Notes: a model not told the origin generated them from the letters alone. 6,418 nucleotides of DNA from Burkholderiaceae bacterium (GCA_022701965.1 JAKONL010000154.1:1-6418); one strand, 5' to 3'. Shown: positions 1 through 4,894, counted from the first letter of the stretch. Numbers and translations: made by a program.

Positions 1-72
1 GCGCTGGTCGTCGTCGACACAGTCCACAGGCAGCGTCTGCGCCGCCATGCGCGCGAGCAATTCGATGGACAT
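1..72 (-). CDS. Unrecognised protein, N-terminal 24 codons only (runs off left edge)
   Basis: The minus-strand ATG at 72 opens a frame of 24 codons that stays open to the window edge, beginning MSIELLARMAAQTL. A GAGGA Shine-Dalgarno match lies at 81-85, 8 nt before the ATG, which is good spacing. The visible part is too short to assign to a family: an amphipathic start is followed by an acidic patch (DCVDDDQ). It begins 28 nt downstream of a 24-residue ORF on the same strand, and a -24/-12-like promoter lies further upstream, so the two ORFs could form one sigma-54-dependent transcript. The same frame is also open upstream of the ATG, so the start rests mainly on the ribosome-binding site. 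No function is proposed. Confidence 0.42.
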   Translation of the reverse strand, partial: MSIELLARMAAQTLPVDCVDDDQR

Positions 73-100
73 CGATGGGGTCCTCGATCGCCAGCGAGGC

Positions 101-175
101 TCAGGCGTGCACACGCCCGCGCCGGGCCGCTTCCACGGCCGGATCGATCGAGCGGAGGGTGCTGGACGTGTTCAT
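101..175 (-). CDS. Putative 24-residue small protein or leader peptide
   Basis: The ORF reads MNTSSTLRSIDPAVEAARRGRVHA and then TGA. What supports it is its initiation region: AAGGAG at 181-186 sits 5 nt before the ATG, one of the better Shine-Dalgarno matches in the window. A -24/-12-like promoter at 226-240 points at it and would leave a leader of about 39 nt. The product has no membrane segment or signal peptide; its C-terminal half is basic (AARRGRVHA). It precedes an unrecognised ORF starting at 72, so it may be a coupled leader peptide, a true microprotein, or a chance ORF. No family is recognised. Confidence comes from the ribosome-binding site and promoter, not from homology. Confidence 0.4.
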   Translation of the reverse strand: MNTSSTLRSIDPAVEAARRGRVHA

Positions 176-225
176 GGGGTCTCCTTCATGGATTCGGCCA
201 CGACGCGCAACCGCTTCTGCGCACG

Positions 226-240
226 GCAATCGGGGTGCCG
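226..240 (-). promoter_or_regulatory. Putative sigma-54 (-24/-12) promoter for the leftward genes
   Basis: On the minus strand this reads CGGCACCCCGATTGC. Against the sigma-54 consensus TGGCAC-N5-TTGC it matches GGCAC and TTGC exactly, with the invariant GG and GC doublets separated by the required 10 nt. The only core mismatch is the first base. The predicted transcription start is near 214, about 39 nt before the small ORF at 175. It lies divergent to, and about 115 bp from, a second -24/-12 element facing the rpoN gene. The call rests on sequence match and position only. Confidence 0.5.
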
Positions 241-355
241 GTCTCGCGGCCGCAAACCCGTGCGTGACCGGGGCGAGAGAAAACGGACCGGCAAGATCTG
301 CGGCAAAAAATGCCGTCCATGACCACAGGACCCGACGCCACCCCTCTGGATCAGG
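241..355. promoter_or_regulatory. Region between two divergent -24/-12 elements; candidate activator-binding region
   Basis: No convincing ORF lies here. The stretch separates two divergent sigma-54-type promoters, which is where enhancer-binding activators usually bind. Visible structure includes CGGCA-AAAAA-TGCCG at 301-315, a five-base inverted repeat around an A-tract. A wider imperfect pair is GGACCGGCA (285-293) with TGCCGTCC (311-318). The direct repeat CGGCAA occurs at 290-295 (second base onward of the first arm) and again at 301-306. A six-base pair TCTCGC/GCGAGA lies at 242-247 and 273-278 but could be chance. The inverted repeat is roughly 67-81 bp upstream of the predicted rpoN start, a plausible activator position. 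No specific regulator can be named. Confidence 0.27.
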
Positions 356-370
356 TGGCATGGTCGTTGC
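356..370 (+). promoter_or_regulatory. Sigma-54 (-24/-12) promoter upstream of rpoN
   Basis: The sequence TGGCATGGTCGTTGC matches the sigma-54 consensus TGGCAY-N5-TTGC at every core position, with GG (357-358) and GC (369-370) separated by 10 nt. It lies 43 bp before the rpoN start codon and predicts transcription from about 382, giving a leader near 32 nt. Since the downstream gene encodes sigma-54 itself, autoregulation is the natural inference. The element also argues against translation starting at the upstream in-frame ATG at 360, which falls inside it. Confidence 0.66.
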
Positions 371-413
371 GGAAGTCGAAGCGTCGCATCGGGCGACATC
401 CTTTCGCTTCGTC

Positions 414-1856
414 ATGACCGTCCTGAAAATCGATAGCCGGCTGGTTCAGACTCCAGCCTTCTCCCCCCGCCTGCAGCACGCCGTGCGCCTGCTCCAGATG
501 TCCACGATGGACTATGAGCAAGAGCTCGAGAAGGCCGCCCTGCTCAACCCGTTTCTCGAACTGCCCGATGCGCCCCGCGATCCGGCGGACGAGGACAGCC
601 TGGCGCGCCAGTCCGAGGCGCAATTCGAATGGGCGGCCGACCTCGACCGCATGGCAGGCGGCACGCGCAGCGGCATCGAGCGCTCGGCCTCCGACGAGGA
701 CACGGACATGCTGCAGCGCATTCCGGCACCCGCCAGCCTGCGCCACCATCTCCGCCAGCAGATCGGCGTGCTCCGGCTCGACGCTCGCGAGCGCGGCTTC
801 GCGATGGCGCTCGTCGAGTCGCTGGACGACGACGGCTACCTGCGGGTGACGCTGGACGAGGTCGCCAAGATGCTCGGCGAGCCCGGCACGGCCGTGCAGG
901 CCGGATTGCGCATCGCGCTGCGTCGCGTGCAGGCGCTGGACCCGCCCGGCGTCGCGGCACGCGATGTCGCGGAATGCCTGTCGCTGCAGATGGCGAGGCT
1001 CCCGGCGACGCCAATGCGCGATCTCGCGCTGGCCATCGTCGCCCGGCACCTCGACCTGCTCGCCGGTCGCAGGTATGCGCGCCTGGCCGCGGCGCTGGGC
1101 GTCGGCAGCGCCGAAGCGATGCGCGCGGTCGAATGCATCCAGGGGCTCGATGCGCGGCCGGGCGCGCGTTTCGCCGACGATGCCGCCCGGCCGGTCGTGC
1201 CCGACGTGATCGTGAGGAAGGTGAACGGCGCCTGGAAGACGGCGCTCGTCGGTGCCGCCCTGCCGCGCCTGCGGCTGAACCAGGGCTACGCGTCGCTCTT
1301 CGAGCAGAACCGCGTCCGCGGCGACGGCGAACTCAAGGCCTGTCTCGAGGAGGCGCGCTGGACCGTGCAGAACGCGAACCAGCGCGTATCGACCATCCTG
1401 GACATCGCGACCGCCATCGTCGCGAGGCAGCAGCTCTTCCTGGCCCATGGCCACCTGGCCATGAAACCGCTGGGATTGCGCGAAATCGCCGACGCGGTCG
1501 GCGTGCATCCCTCGACGGTATCGCGCGCGGTGCACCAGAAATTCATGTCCACGCCGCACGGCGTGTTCGAGCTGCACCGATTCTTCTCGCGCGGCATGGC
1601 GCACGCGGGTGGCGGCGCGAGCGCACCGGTCGCGCTGCAGACGCTGATCCGCGAGCTCATCGCCGCCGAACCGGCGCACGACCGCTGGAGCGACGCCGCG
1701 CTCACGCACGAACTCGGCCAGCAGGGGTTCCGCATCGCCCGCCGGACCGTCACCAAATACCGCCAGGGGCTCGACATTCCGGCCGTCGAGCGACGGCGTA
1801 GCGCCTTCCGGGCACCCGGCCCGCGGGCGGGAGTCAGTCCAGCAGGCGGTGCTTGA
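414..1856 (+). CDS. rpoN: RNA polymerase sigma-54 factor (RpoN)
   Basis: The product is the alternative sigma factor that directs RNA polymerase to -24/-12 promoters and needs ATP-dependent enhancer-binding activators for open-complex formation. The 480-residue length is normal. Region I is seen at residues 10-49 (LVQTPAFSPRLQHAVRLLQM, then LLNPFLE), followed by a short acidic region II at about 50-85. The core-binding domain carries LDPPGVAARD (175-184). The helix-turn-helix is at about 353-373 (LREIADAVGVHPSTVSR), and the RpoN box at 442-450 reads ARRTVTKYR, against the canonical ARRTVAKYR, so position 447 is Thr instead of Ala. ATG 414 is chosen because region I then begins at the usual distance from the N-terminus; its Shine-Dalgarno is weak. 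A tail of about 16 residues beyond the usual end is Pro/Gly/Ala-rich and partly overlaps the convergent regulator gene. No lptB, hpf or ptsN neighbours are visible, so this may be a second rpoN copy. Confidence 0.93.
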   Translation: MTVLKIDSRLVQTPAFSPRLQHAVRLLQMSTMDYEQELEKAALLNPFLELPDAPRDPADEDSLARQSEAQFEWAADLDRMAGGTRSGIERSASDEDTDMLQRIPAPASLRHHLRQQIGVLRLDARERGFAMALVESLDDDGYLRVTLDEVAKMLGEPGTAVQAGLRIALRRVQALDPPGVAARDVAECLSLQMARLPATPMRDLALAIVARHLDLLAGRRYARLAAALGVGSAEAMRAVECIQGLDARPGARFADDAARPVVPDVIVRKVNGAWKTALVGAALPRLRLNQGYASLFEQNRVRGDGELKACLEEARWTVQNANQRVSTILDIATAIVARQQLFLAHGHLAMKPLGLREIADAVGVHPSTVSRAVHQKFMSTPHGVFELHRFFSRGMAHAGGGASAPVALQTLIRELIAAEPAHDRWSDAALTHELGQQGFRIARRTVTKYRQGLDIPAVERRRSAFRAPGPRAGVSPAGGA

Positions 1857-2463
1857 GCGCGTAGTAGGTCAGCTCGCTGTTGCTCGCCACGCCGAGCTTC
1901 TCCAGCAAACGCGTCCGGTAGGTGCTCACCGACTTCATCGACAGTGCGAGGTTGTCGGCGATCTGCGCGGAATGGACGCCGCGCGCGAGCTTCAGCAGGA
2001 CCTGCAGTTCGCGGTAGGTGAGGACGTCGTGGAGCTGGGTGCGACTGCTCTGCTCCGATGGGAGCATCATTTCGGCCTGGCTCGGCAGAATCCAGCGGCG
2101 GCCCGCTCCCACCGCGCGCACGGCGTTCGCGAGCACGTCGAGCTCGCTGTTCTTCGGCACGAACGCGCGCGCGCCCATCCGGAAAAGCTTGAGCGCGTAC
2201 TGCTCGGACGGGTAGCCGGTGAATATCAGAACGCCGACCTTCGGCGCCTGCCGACGAAGCATCGCCATCGCGTCGAGGCCGCTGCGCCCGGGCAGGTCGA
2301 GGTCGAGGATCAGCACCTTCAGGCCTCCGGTGCGCACGACATCCAGCGCTTCCACGGCATTCGTCGCCTCGCCGACCACGCGCAGGTCGTCATGCGACTC
2401 CAGGTACTGGCGCAGCGCCAGCCGAACGACCGGATGGTCGTCGACGATGCCGACGTCGATCAC
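1834..2463 (-). CDS. NarL/LuxR-family response regulator, orphan
   Basis: This is a two-domain DNA-binding response regulator of 209 residues, the usual length. The receiver domain (1-120) has the acidic pair D8/D9, phosphoacceptor D54 in LILDLDLPGRSG, the switch Thr T82 and the conserved Lys K104. The C-terminal LuxR-type helix-turn-helix (about 147-209) contains LTYRELQVL and the recognition region around MKSVSTYRTRLLEKLGV. The start is taken as GTG 2463: it puts the first beta strand (VIDVGIVDDHP) at the expected place, and no in-frame ATG exists upstream. A GTG at 2472 is an alternative. Neither GTG has a Shine-Dalgarno, but GTG 2463 overlaps the TGA of an 18-codon ORF as GTGA, suggesting translational coupling. 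No histidine kinase is visible, so signal and targets are unknown. The 3' end overlaps convergent rpoN by 23 bp. Confidence 0.9.
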   Translation of the reverse strand: MIDVGIVDDHPVVRLALRQYLESHDDLRVVGEATNAVEALDVVRTGGLKVLILDLDLPGRSGLDAMAMLRRQAPKVGVLIFTGYPSEQYALKLFRMGARAFVPKNSELDVLANAVRAVGAGRRWILPSQAEMMLPSEQSSRTQLHDVLTYRELQVLLKLARGVHSAQIADNLALSMKSVSTYRTRLLEKLGVASNSELTYYALKHRLLD

Positions 2464-2516
2464 CGCGCGCACCGGGTCAGGACGGCGGTGCCGATGCAAA
2501 TTGGATGAGGGCTCAT
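2460..2516 (-). CDS. Putative 18-residue leader peptide coupled to the response regulator
   Basis: The ORF reads MSPHPICIGTAVLTRCAR and then TGA. Its ATG is preceded 4 nt upstream by AAGGAA (2521-2526), the only good Shine-Dalgarno near the regulator start. Its stop overlaps the regulator's GTG start by the four bases GTGA. That arrangement is typical of translational coupling, with ribosomes terminating on the leader and restarting on the regulator, which has no Shine-Dalgarno of its own. The AAGGAA is buried in the 3' arm of a perfect hairpin (2520-2547). The peptide resembles nothing known to me and has no run of a single amino acid that would suggest classical attenuation. Its role is inferred from architecture only. 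Confidence 0.42.
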   Translation of the reverse strand: MSPHPICIGTAVLTRCAR

Positions 2517-2519
2517 GGG

Positions 2520-2547
2520 GTTCCTTGGTCTGTCCACACCAAGGAAC
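2520..2547 (-). promoter_or_regulatory. Perfect 10-bp inverted repeat sequestering the leader ORF ribosome-binding site
   Basis: The arms GTTCCTTGGT (2520-2529) and ACCAAGGAAC (2538-2547) are exact reverse complements around an 8-nt loop. In the minus-strand RNA the 3' arm contains AAGGAA, the Shine-Dalgarno of the 18-codon ORF whose ATG is at 2516. The stem is followed by CCCC, not a U-tract, so it is not a Rho-independent terminator. Two readings fit: an RNA hairpin that blocks ribosome access until opened, or a DNA dyad acting as an operator, possibly for the encoded LuxR-type regulator. The repeat is certain; the function is inferred. Confidence 0.6.
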
Positions 2548-2591
2548 GGGCAACCGGCGTGCCGCGCGTGAACCGGGCCCTGCAGGAGGGG

Positions 2592-2667
2592 TGGTGCCGC
2601 TTGTCGGAATCGAACTGACGACCTACCGCTTACAAGGCGGTTGCTCTACCAACTGAGCTAAAGCGGC
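2592..2667 (-). tRNA. tRNA-Thr (anticodon UGU), CCA encoded
   Basis: This is a 76-nt cloverleaf with the 3' CCA encoded. The acceptor stem GCCGCTT/AAGCGGC is perfect over 7 bp. The D stem is GCTC/GAGC with AGTTGGTA in the loop. The anticodon stem ACCGC/GCGGT encloses the loop CTTGTAA, placing TGT at positions 34-36, so it reads ACA (and by wobble other ACN) threonine codons. The T loop is TTCGATT. The T stem is GTCAG/CCGAC, which leaves an A-C mismatch at pair 52-62; the G53-C61 pair is kept. The gene lies 72 nt downstream of sspB and 76 nt upstream of the leader ORF of the response regulator, all on one strand. No terminator is evident on either side. Confidence 0.97.
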
Positions 2668-2677
2668 ACGGGGGTGG

Positions 2678-2683
2678 ATTCTA
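2678..2683 (-). promoter_or_regulatory. Candidate -10 element for tRNA-Thr
   Basis: On the minus strand TAGAAT (consensus TATAAT) lies 10 nt before the mature tRNA 5' end. It is followed by a C-rich discriminator (CCACCCCCG), as is common for stringently controlled stable-RNA promoters. No convincing -35 box is found at 16-18 bp upstream, so the promoter may be weak, activator-dependent or absent, with the tRNA cotranscribed from sspB. Confidence 0.35.
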
Positions 2684-2739
2684 GCGGGCGGGTCGACGCC
2701 GCACCGGTCGCAGGACAGCGCCCGCGCCTTCGAACCGCA

Positions 2740-3372
2740 TCACTTCACGCGCTTGAGCGATGGCTTGGTGCCACCGCTCGACGGCGGAGGACGCGGCGGA
2801 TCATCCGGACCCGAGGCATTGTCTGCACCGGTTCCCTCGTCGGCATCCGGACCCGTCTCGGTGCTCACGAGATGGAACACCTTGCTGCCTTCGGAATCGC
2901 CATGGCGCGAAGCATCGCGTGGCGGCGAGGACGACCGCTGCTGCGGCTCGGCCGCCAGCGCGGCGGCGGCAGCAGGAAAAGCGGCAGCGGCGTCGGCATT
3001 GCGGCCGTCGCCCGTCTCCTCCGCCTCGCCGGCATCGCCTTCGGACTCCGAGGGAGGCGGAAAGGCCATGCCTTCGCCGTTCTCGCTCGCATAGATGGCG
3101 ACCACGCGGCCGATCGGCACGATGATCTCGCGCGCGATACCGCCGAAGCGGGCCTTGAAGGCGATGAAATCGTTGTCGAGCTTGAGCGAACTGGTCGCCC
3201 CGAAGCTGATGTCCAGCACGATCTCCCCGTTCTTCACGAATTCGCGCGGAACCTGGACCGTGGAGTCCACCTGCACGGCGACATAGGGCGTGAAGCCGTT
3301 GTCGGTACACCATTCGTACAGCGCCCGGATGAGGTACGGCCGCGTGGAAGTGGGTTGGGACGTGTCGGTCAT
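2740..3372 (-). CDS. sspB: ClpXP protease specificity-enhancing factor SspB
   Basis: This is the adaptor that binds ssrA-tagged proteins from stalled ribosomes (and RseA fragments in E. coli) and delivers them to the ClpXP protease in the cytoplasm. The 210-residue product has the folded peptide-binding domain at about 8-104: RPYLIRALYEWCTDN at the start, then VPREFVKNGEIVLDIS, and FKARFGGIAREIIVPIGRVVAIYASENGEGM. A long acidic, Ala/Ser/Pro-rich flexible linker (about 105-200) leads to the C-terminal ClpX-docking peptide KPSLKRVK. This layout is the family norm, though the linker is longer than in E. coli SspB (165 residues), with an alanine run at 128-141. The ATG at 3372 fits the homologous N-terminus. 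It has no Shine-Dalgarno: the 28 nt upstream are almost all pyrimidine. It lies 31 nt after sspA, so coupled translation is plausible. Confidence 0.94.
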   Translation of the reverse strand: MTDTSQPTSTRPYLIRALYEWCTDNGFTPYVAVQVDSTVQVPREFVKNGEIVLDISFGATSSLKLDNDFIAFKARFGGIAREIIVPIGRVVAIYASENGEGMAFPPPSESEGDAGEAEETGDGRNADAAAAFPAAAAALAAEPQQRSSSPPRDASRHGDSEGSKVFHLVSTETGPDADEGTGADNASGPDDPPRPPPSSGGTKPSLKRVK

Positions 3373-3403
3373 GAGTACGGGAAGTGGAAGGAAGAAGACC
3401 GGA

Positions 3404-4015
3404 TTATTTGCGCATCACCTTTTCGGAAGGCGTCAGCGCTTCGATGTAGGCCGGACGGGAAAAGATGCGTTCGGCATACTTCAGCAGCGGGGCTGCATTC
3501 TTGCTGAGATCGATGCCGTAGTAGTCCAGGCGCCAGAGCAGAGGCGCAATCGCCACGTCAAGCATCGAAAAGTTGTCGCCCAACATGTATTTGTTCTTCA
3601 GGAACACCGGCGCGAGCTGCGTCAGACGGTCGCGGATGTGGGCACGGGCCTTCTCCAGCGCCTTGTCGTTGCCCTTGACCGTGCGGTTCTCGAGCGCGGC
3701 CACGTGCACGAACAGCTCCTTCTCGAAATTCAGCAGGAACAGGCGCACGCGCGCGCGGTCGACCGGGTCGCCGGGCATCAGCTGGGGATGCGGGAAGCGT
3801 TCGTCGATGTACTCGTTGATGATGTTCGACTCGTACAGGATCAGGTCGCGCTCGACCAGGATCGGTACCTGGCCGTACGGATTCATCACGCTGATGTCTT
3901 CGGGCTTGTTGTAGAGATCGACGTCGCGGATCTCGAAGTCCATGCCCTTCTCGAACAGGACGAAGCGGCAGCGGTGGGAAAAGGGGCAGGTCGTACCTGA
4001 ATACAGAACCATCAT
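3404..4015 (-). CDS. sspA: Stringent starvation protein A (GST-fold, RNA polymerase-associated)
   Basis: SspA binds the sigma-70 RNA polymerase holoenzyme in gamma- and betaproteobacteria and modulates stress and virulence genes. It has a glutathione-S-transferase fold but is not a typical detoxifying GST. The 203-residue product has an N-terminal thioredoxin-like domain (1-80): LYSGTTCPFSHRCRFVL with C10/C16, the cis-Pro segment QVPILV with P51, and the YES turn at 61-63. The surface motif of E. coli SspA is kept as RFPHPQLMP (PHP at 75-77). An all-helical C-terminal domain follows, with MLDVAIAPLLWRL typical of SspA. The start is the first of two adjacent ATGs; AGGAG at 4025-4029 lies 9 nt upstream. 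A terminator-like hairpin ends directly against that ribosome-binding site, leaving no room for a separate promoter, so transcription must come through from petC or upstream. sspB follows after 31 nt. Confidence 0.95.
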   Translation of the reverse strand: MMVLYSGTTCPFSHRCRFVLFEKGMDFEIRDVDLYNKPEDISVMNPYGQVPILVERDLILYESNIINEYIDERFPHPQLMPGDPVDRARVRLFLLNFEKELFVHVAALENRTVKGNDKALEKARAHIRDRLTQLAPVFLKNKYMLGDNFSMLDVAIAPLLWRLDYYGIDLSKNAAPLLKYAERIFSRPAYIEALTPSEKVMRK

Positions 4016-4029
4016 GGCGGGAGACTCCT

Positions 4030-4071
4030 AAAAATCAAAAAGAGTGGGATGCGGACAGGCATTCCCACTCT
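4030..4071 (-). terminator. Rho-independent terminator or attenuator between petC and sspA
   Basis: In the minus-strand RNA the arms AGAGTGGG (4064-4071) and CCCACTCT (4041-4048) pair over 8 bp. A single bulged A is followed by a further 4-bp pairing ATGC/GCAT and a 6-nt loop. The stem runs into a U-rich tail of five T, then GA, then five T (4030-4040). This is a good intrinsic terminator for the pet operon. Its tail touches the sspA Shine-Dalgarno (4025-4029), so complete termination would leave sspA-sspB without transcription unless a promoter lies upstream of the stem. Partial read-through is therefore inferred. Confidence 0.8.
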
Positions 4072-4075
4072 GCGG

Positions 4076-4100
4076 GACCGGTCGCCTTGCACGACCGGTC
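4076..4100 (-). repeat. Perfect 9-bp hairpin just after petC
   Basis: The arms GACCGGTCG (4076-4084) and CGACCGGTC (4092-4100) are exact reverse complements around a 7-nt loop. It begins 9 nt past the petC stop codon and ends 4 nt before the terminator stem at 4041-4071, forming tandem hairpins. It has no U-tract and so is not a terminator by itself. A 3'-end mRNA-stabilising structure for petABC is a reasonable reading. Confidence 0.6.
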
Positions 4101-4109
4101 GAAAGGCGG

Positions 4110-4877
4110 CTACTTGACGTTCTTCCAGTAGGAAGCGCTGAGGCGCCAGACGAAGAGCAAGGCCATGGCGAGGAACAGAAGGACCCAGACGCCGACGCGG
4201 ACACGCGTGTTCTGCGCCGGCTCGGCCATCCACTGCAGGTAGTTCACCAGATCGCCGATCGACTGGTCGAACTGGAGCGGCGTCATCTTGCCGGGCGTGA
4301 CCTGCTCCCAGCCCCGGAAGACCTCGACCTCGTGGCCGTGCTGCTCCATCTTGGCGTACACCGGCCGGCGCTCGCCCTGGAGTTCCCACAGCACGTTCGG
4401 CATGCCGACGCTCGGGAAGGCCTGGTTGTTCCAGCCCGTTGCCTTGGTGTCGTCGCGGTAGTAGGTGCGAAGGTACGTGTAGAGATAGTCAGCACCGGTG
4501 CCGCCATGACCCGAACGCGAGCGCGCGACCAGCGTCAGGTCGGGCGGATTGGCGCCGAACCATTCCTTGGCCTGCTTCGGATCGATGTTGGCCTTCATCG
4601 TGTCGCCGACCTTGTCGGTGGTGAACAGGAGGTTTTCCTTGACCTGCTGTTCGGTGATGCCGATGTCCTGCAGCCGGTTGTAGCGCATGAAGGCCGCCGA
4701 ATGGCAGCTCAGGCAATAGTTGACGAACAGCTTGGCACCGTTCTGGAGCGACACCACGTCGTTCGTCCTGTTCGGCGCCTTGTCCCAGGCGATACCGCCT
4801 TCGGCGGCATTCGCCACGGAAACGGTGCCGACGACGATGCCGAGGGCGGCGACCAGCGTGAGGAGGAGTTTCTTCAT
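4110..4877 (-). CDS. petC: Ubiquinol-cytochrome c reductase, cytochrome c1 subunit
   Basis: This is the membrane-anchored c-type haem subunit of complex III; it takes electrons from the Rieske cluster and passes them to soluble cytochrome c on the periplasmic side. The 255-residue precursor starts with a Sec signal (MKKLLLTLVAALGIVVG, then VANAAEG; likely cleaved near residue 24). The haem-binding motif CLSCH is at 55-59 and the axial Met is M159 in PSVGMPNVLW. The structural arginine region NPPDLTLVARSR is at 110-121. A C-terminal membrane helix at about 228-246 is followed by a positively charged end (SASYWKNVK), matching the family topology. ATG 4877 is chosen for the signal peptide; GGGAG at 4887-4891 lies 9 nt upstream. 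The frame is open further upstream within petB, but that is not coding. It follows petB by 17 nt, so the two are cotranscribed. Confidence 0.97.
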   Translation of the reverse strand: MKKLLLTLVAALGIVVGTVSVANAAEGGIAWDKAPNRTNDVVSLQNGAKLFVNYCLSCHSAAFMRYNRLQDIGITEQQVKENLLFTTDKVGDTMKANIDPKQAKEWFGANPPDLTLVARSRSGHGGTGADYLYTYLRTYYRDDTKATGWNNQAFPSVGMPNVLWELQGERRPVYAKMEQHGHEVEVFRGWEQVTPGKMTPLQFDQSIGDLVNYLQWMAEPAQNTRVRVGVWVLLFLAMALLFVWRLSASYWKNVK

Positions 4878-4894
4878 TCTTGTGTGCTCCCGGC

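Noticed and set aside
75..413. N-terminal extension of rpoN from an upstream in-frame start (75 or 360)
   Set aside because: Region I of sigma-54 begins within a few residues of the N-terminus in the family, and ATG 360 lies inside the -24/-12 promoter.
351..1709. Minus-strand open frame of 452 codons opposite rpoN
   Set aside because: The plus strand encodes all diagnostic sigma-54 motifs; the Arg-rich antisense translation has none.
1809..1830. GC-rich CCGGG/CCCGG pairing near the end of rpoN as a terminator
   Set aside because: It lies within coding sequence, has a very short loop and no T-run on either strand.
2520..2547. Rho-independent terminator for the tRNA
   Set aside because: The stem is perfect but is followed by CCCC and a start codon, with no U-tract.
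2464..2553. Longer response regulator starting at TTG 2553
   Set aside because: The added 30 residues do not resemble a receiver domain N-terminus, the start lies upstream of the hairpin, and GTG 2463 gives the standard 209-residue length.
2674..3507. Plus-strand open frame of 277 codons opposite sspB
   Set aside because: It is antisense to sspB, whose N-terminal domain and ClpX-docking tail are clear; the plus-strand translation is low-complexity Arg/Gly-rich sequence.
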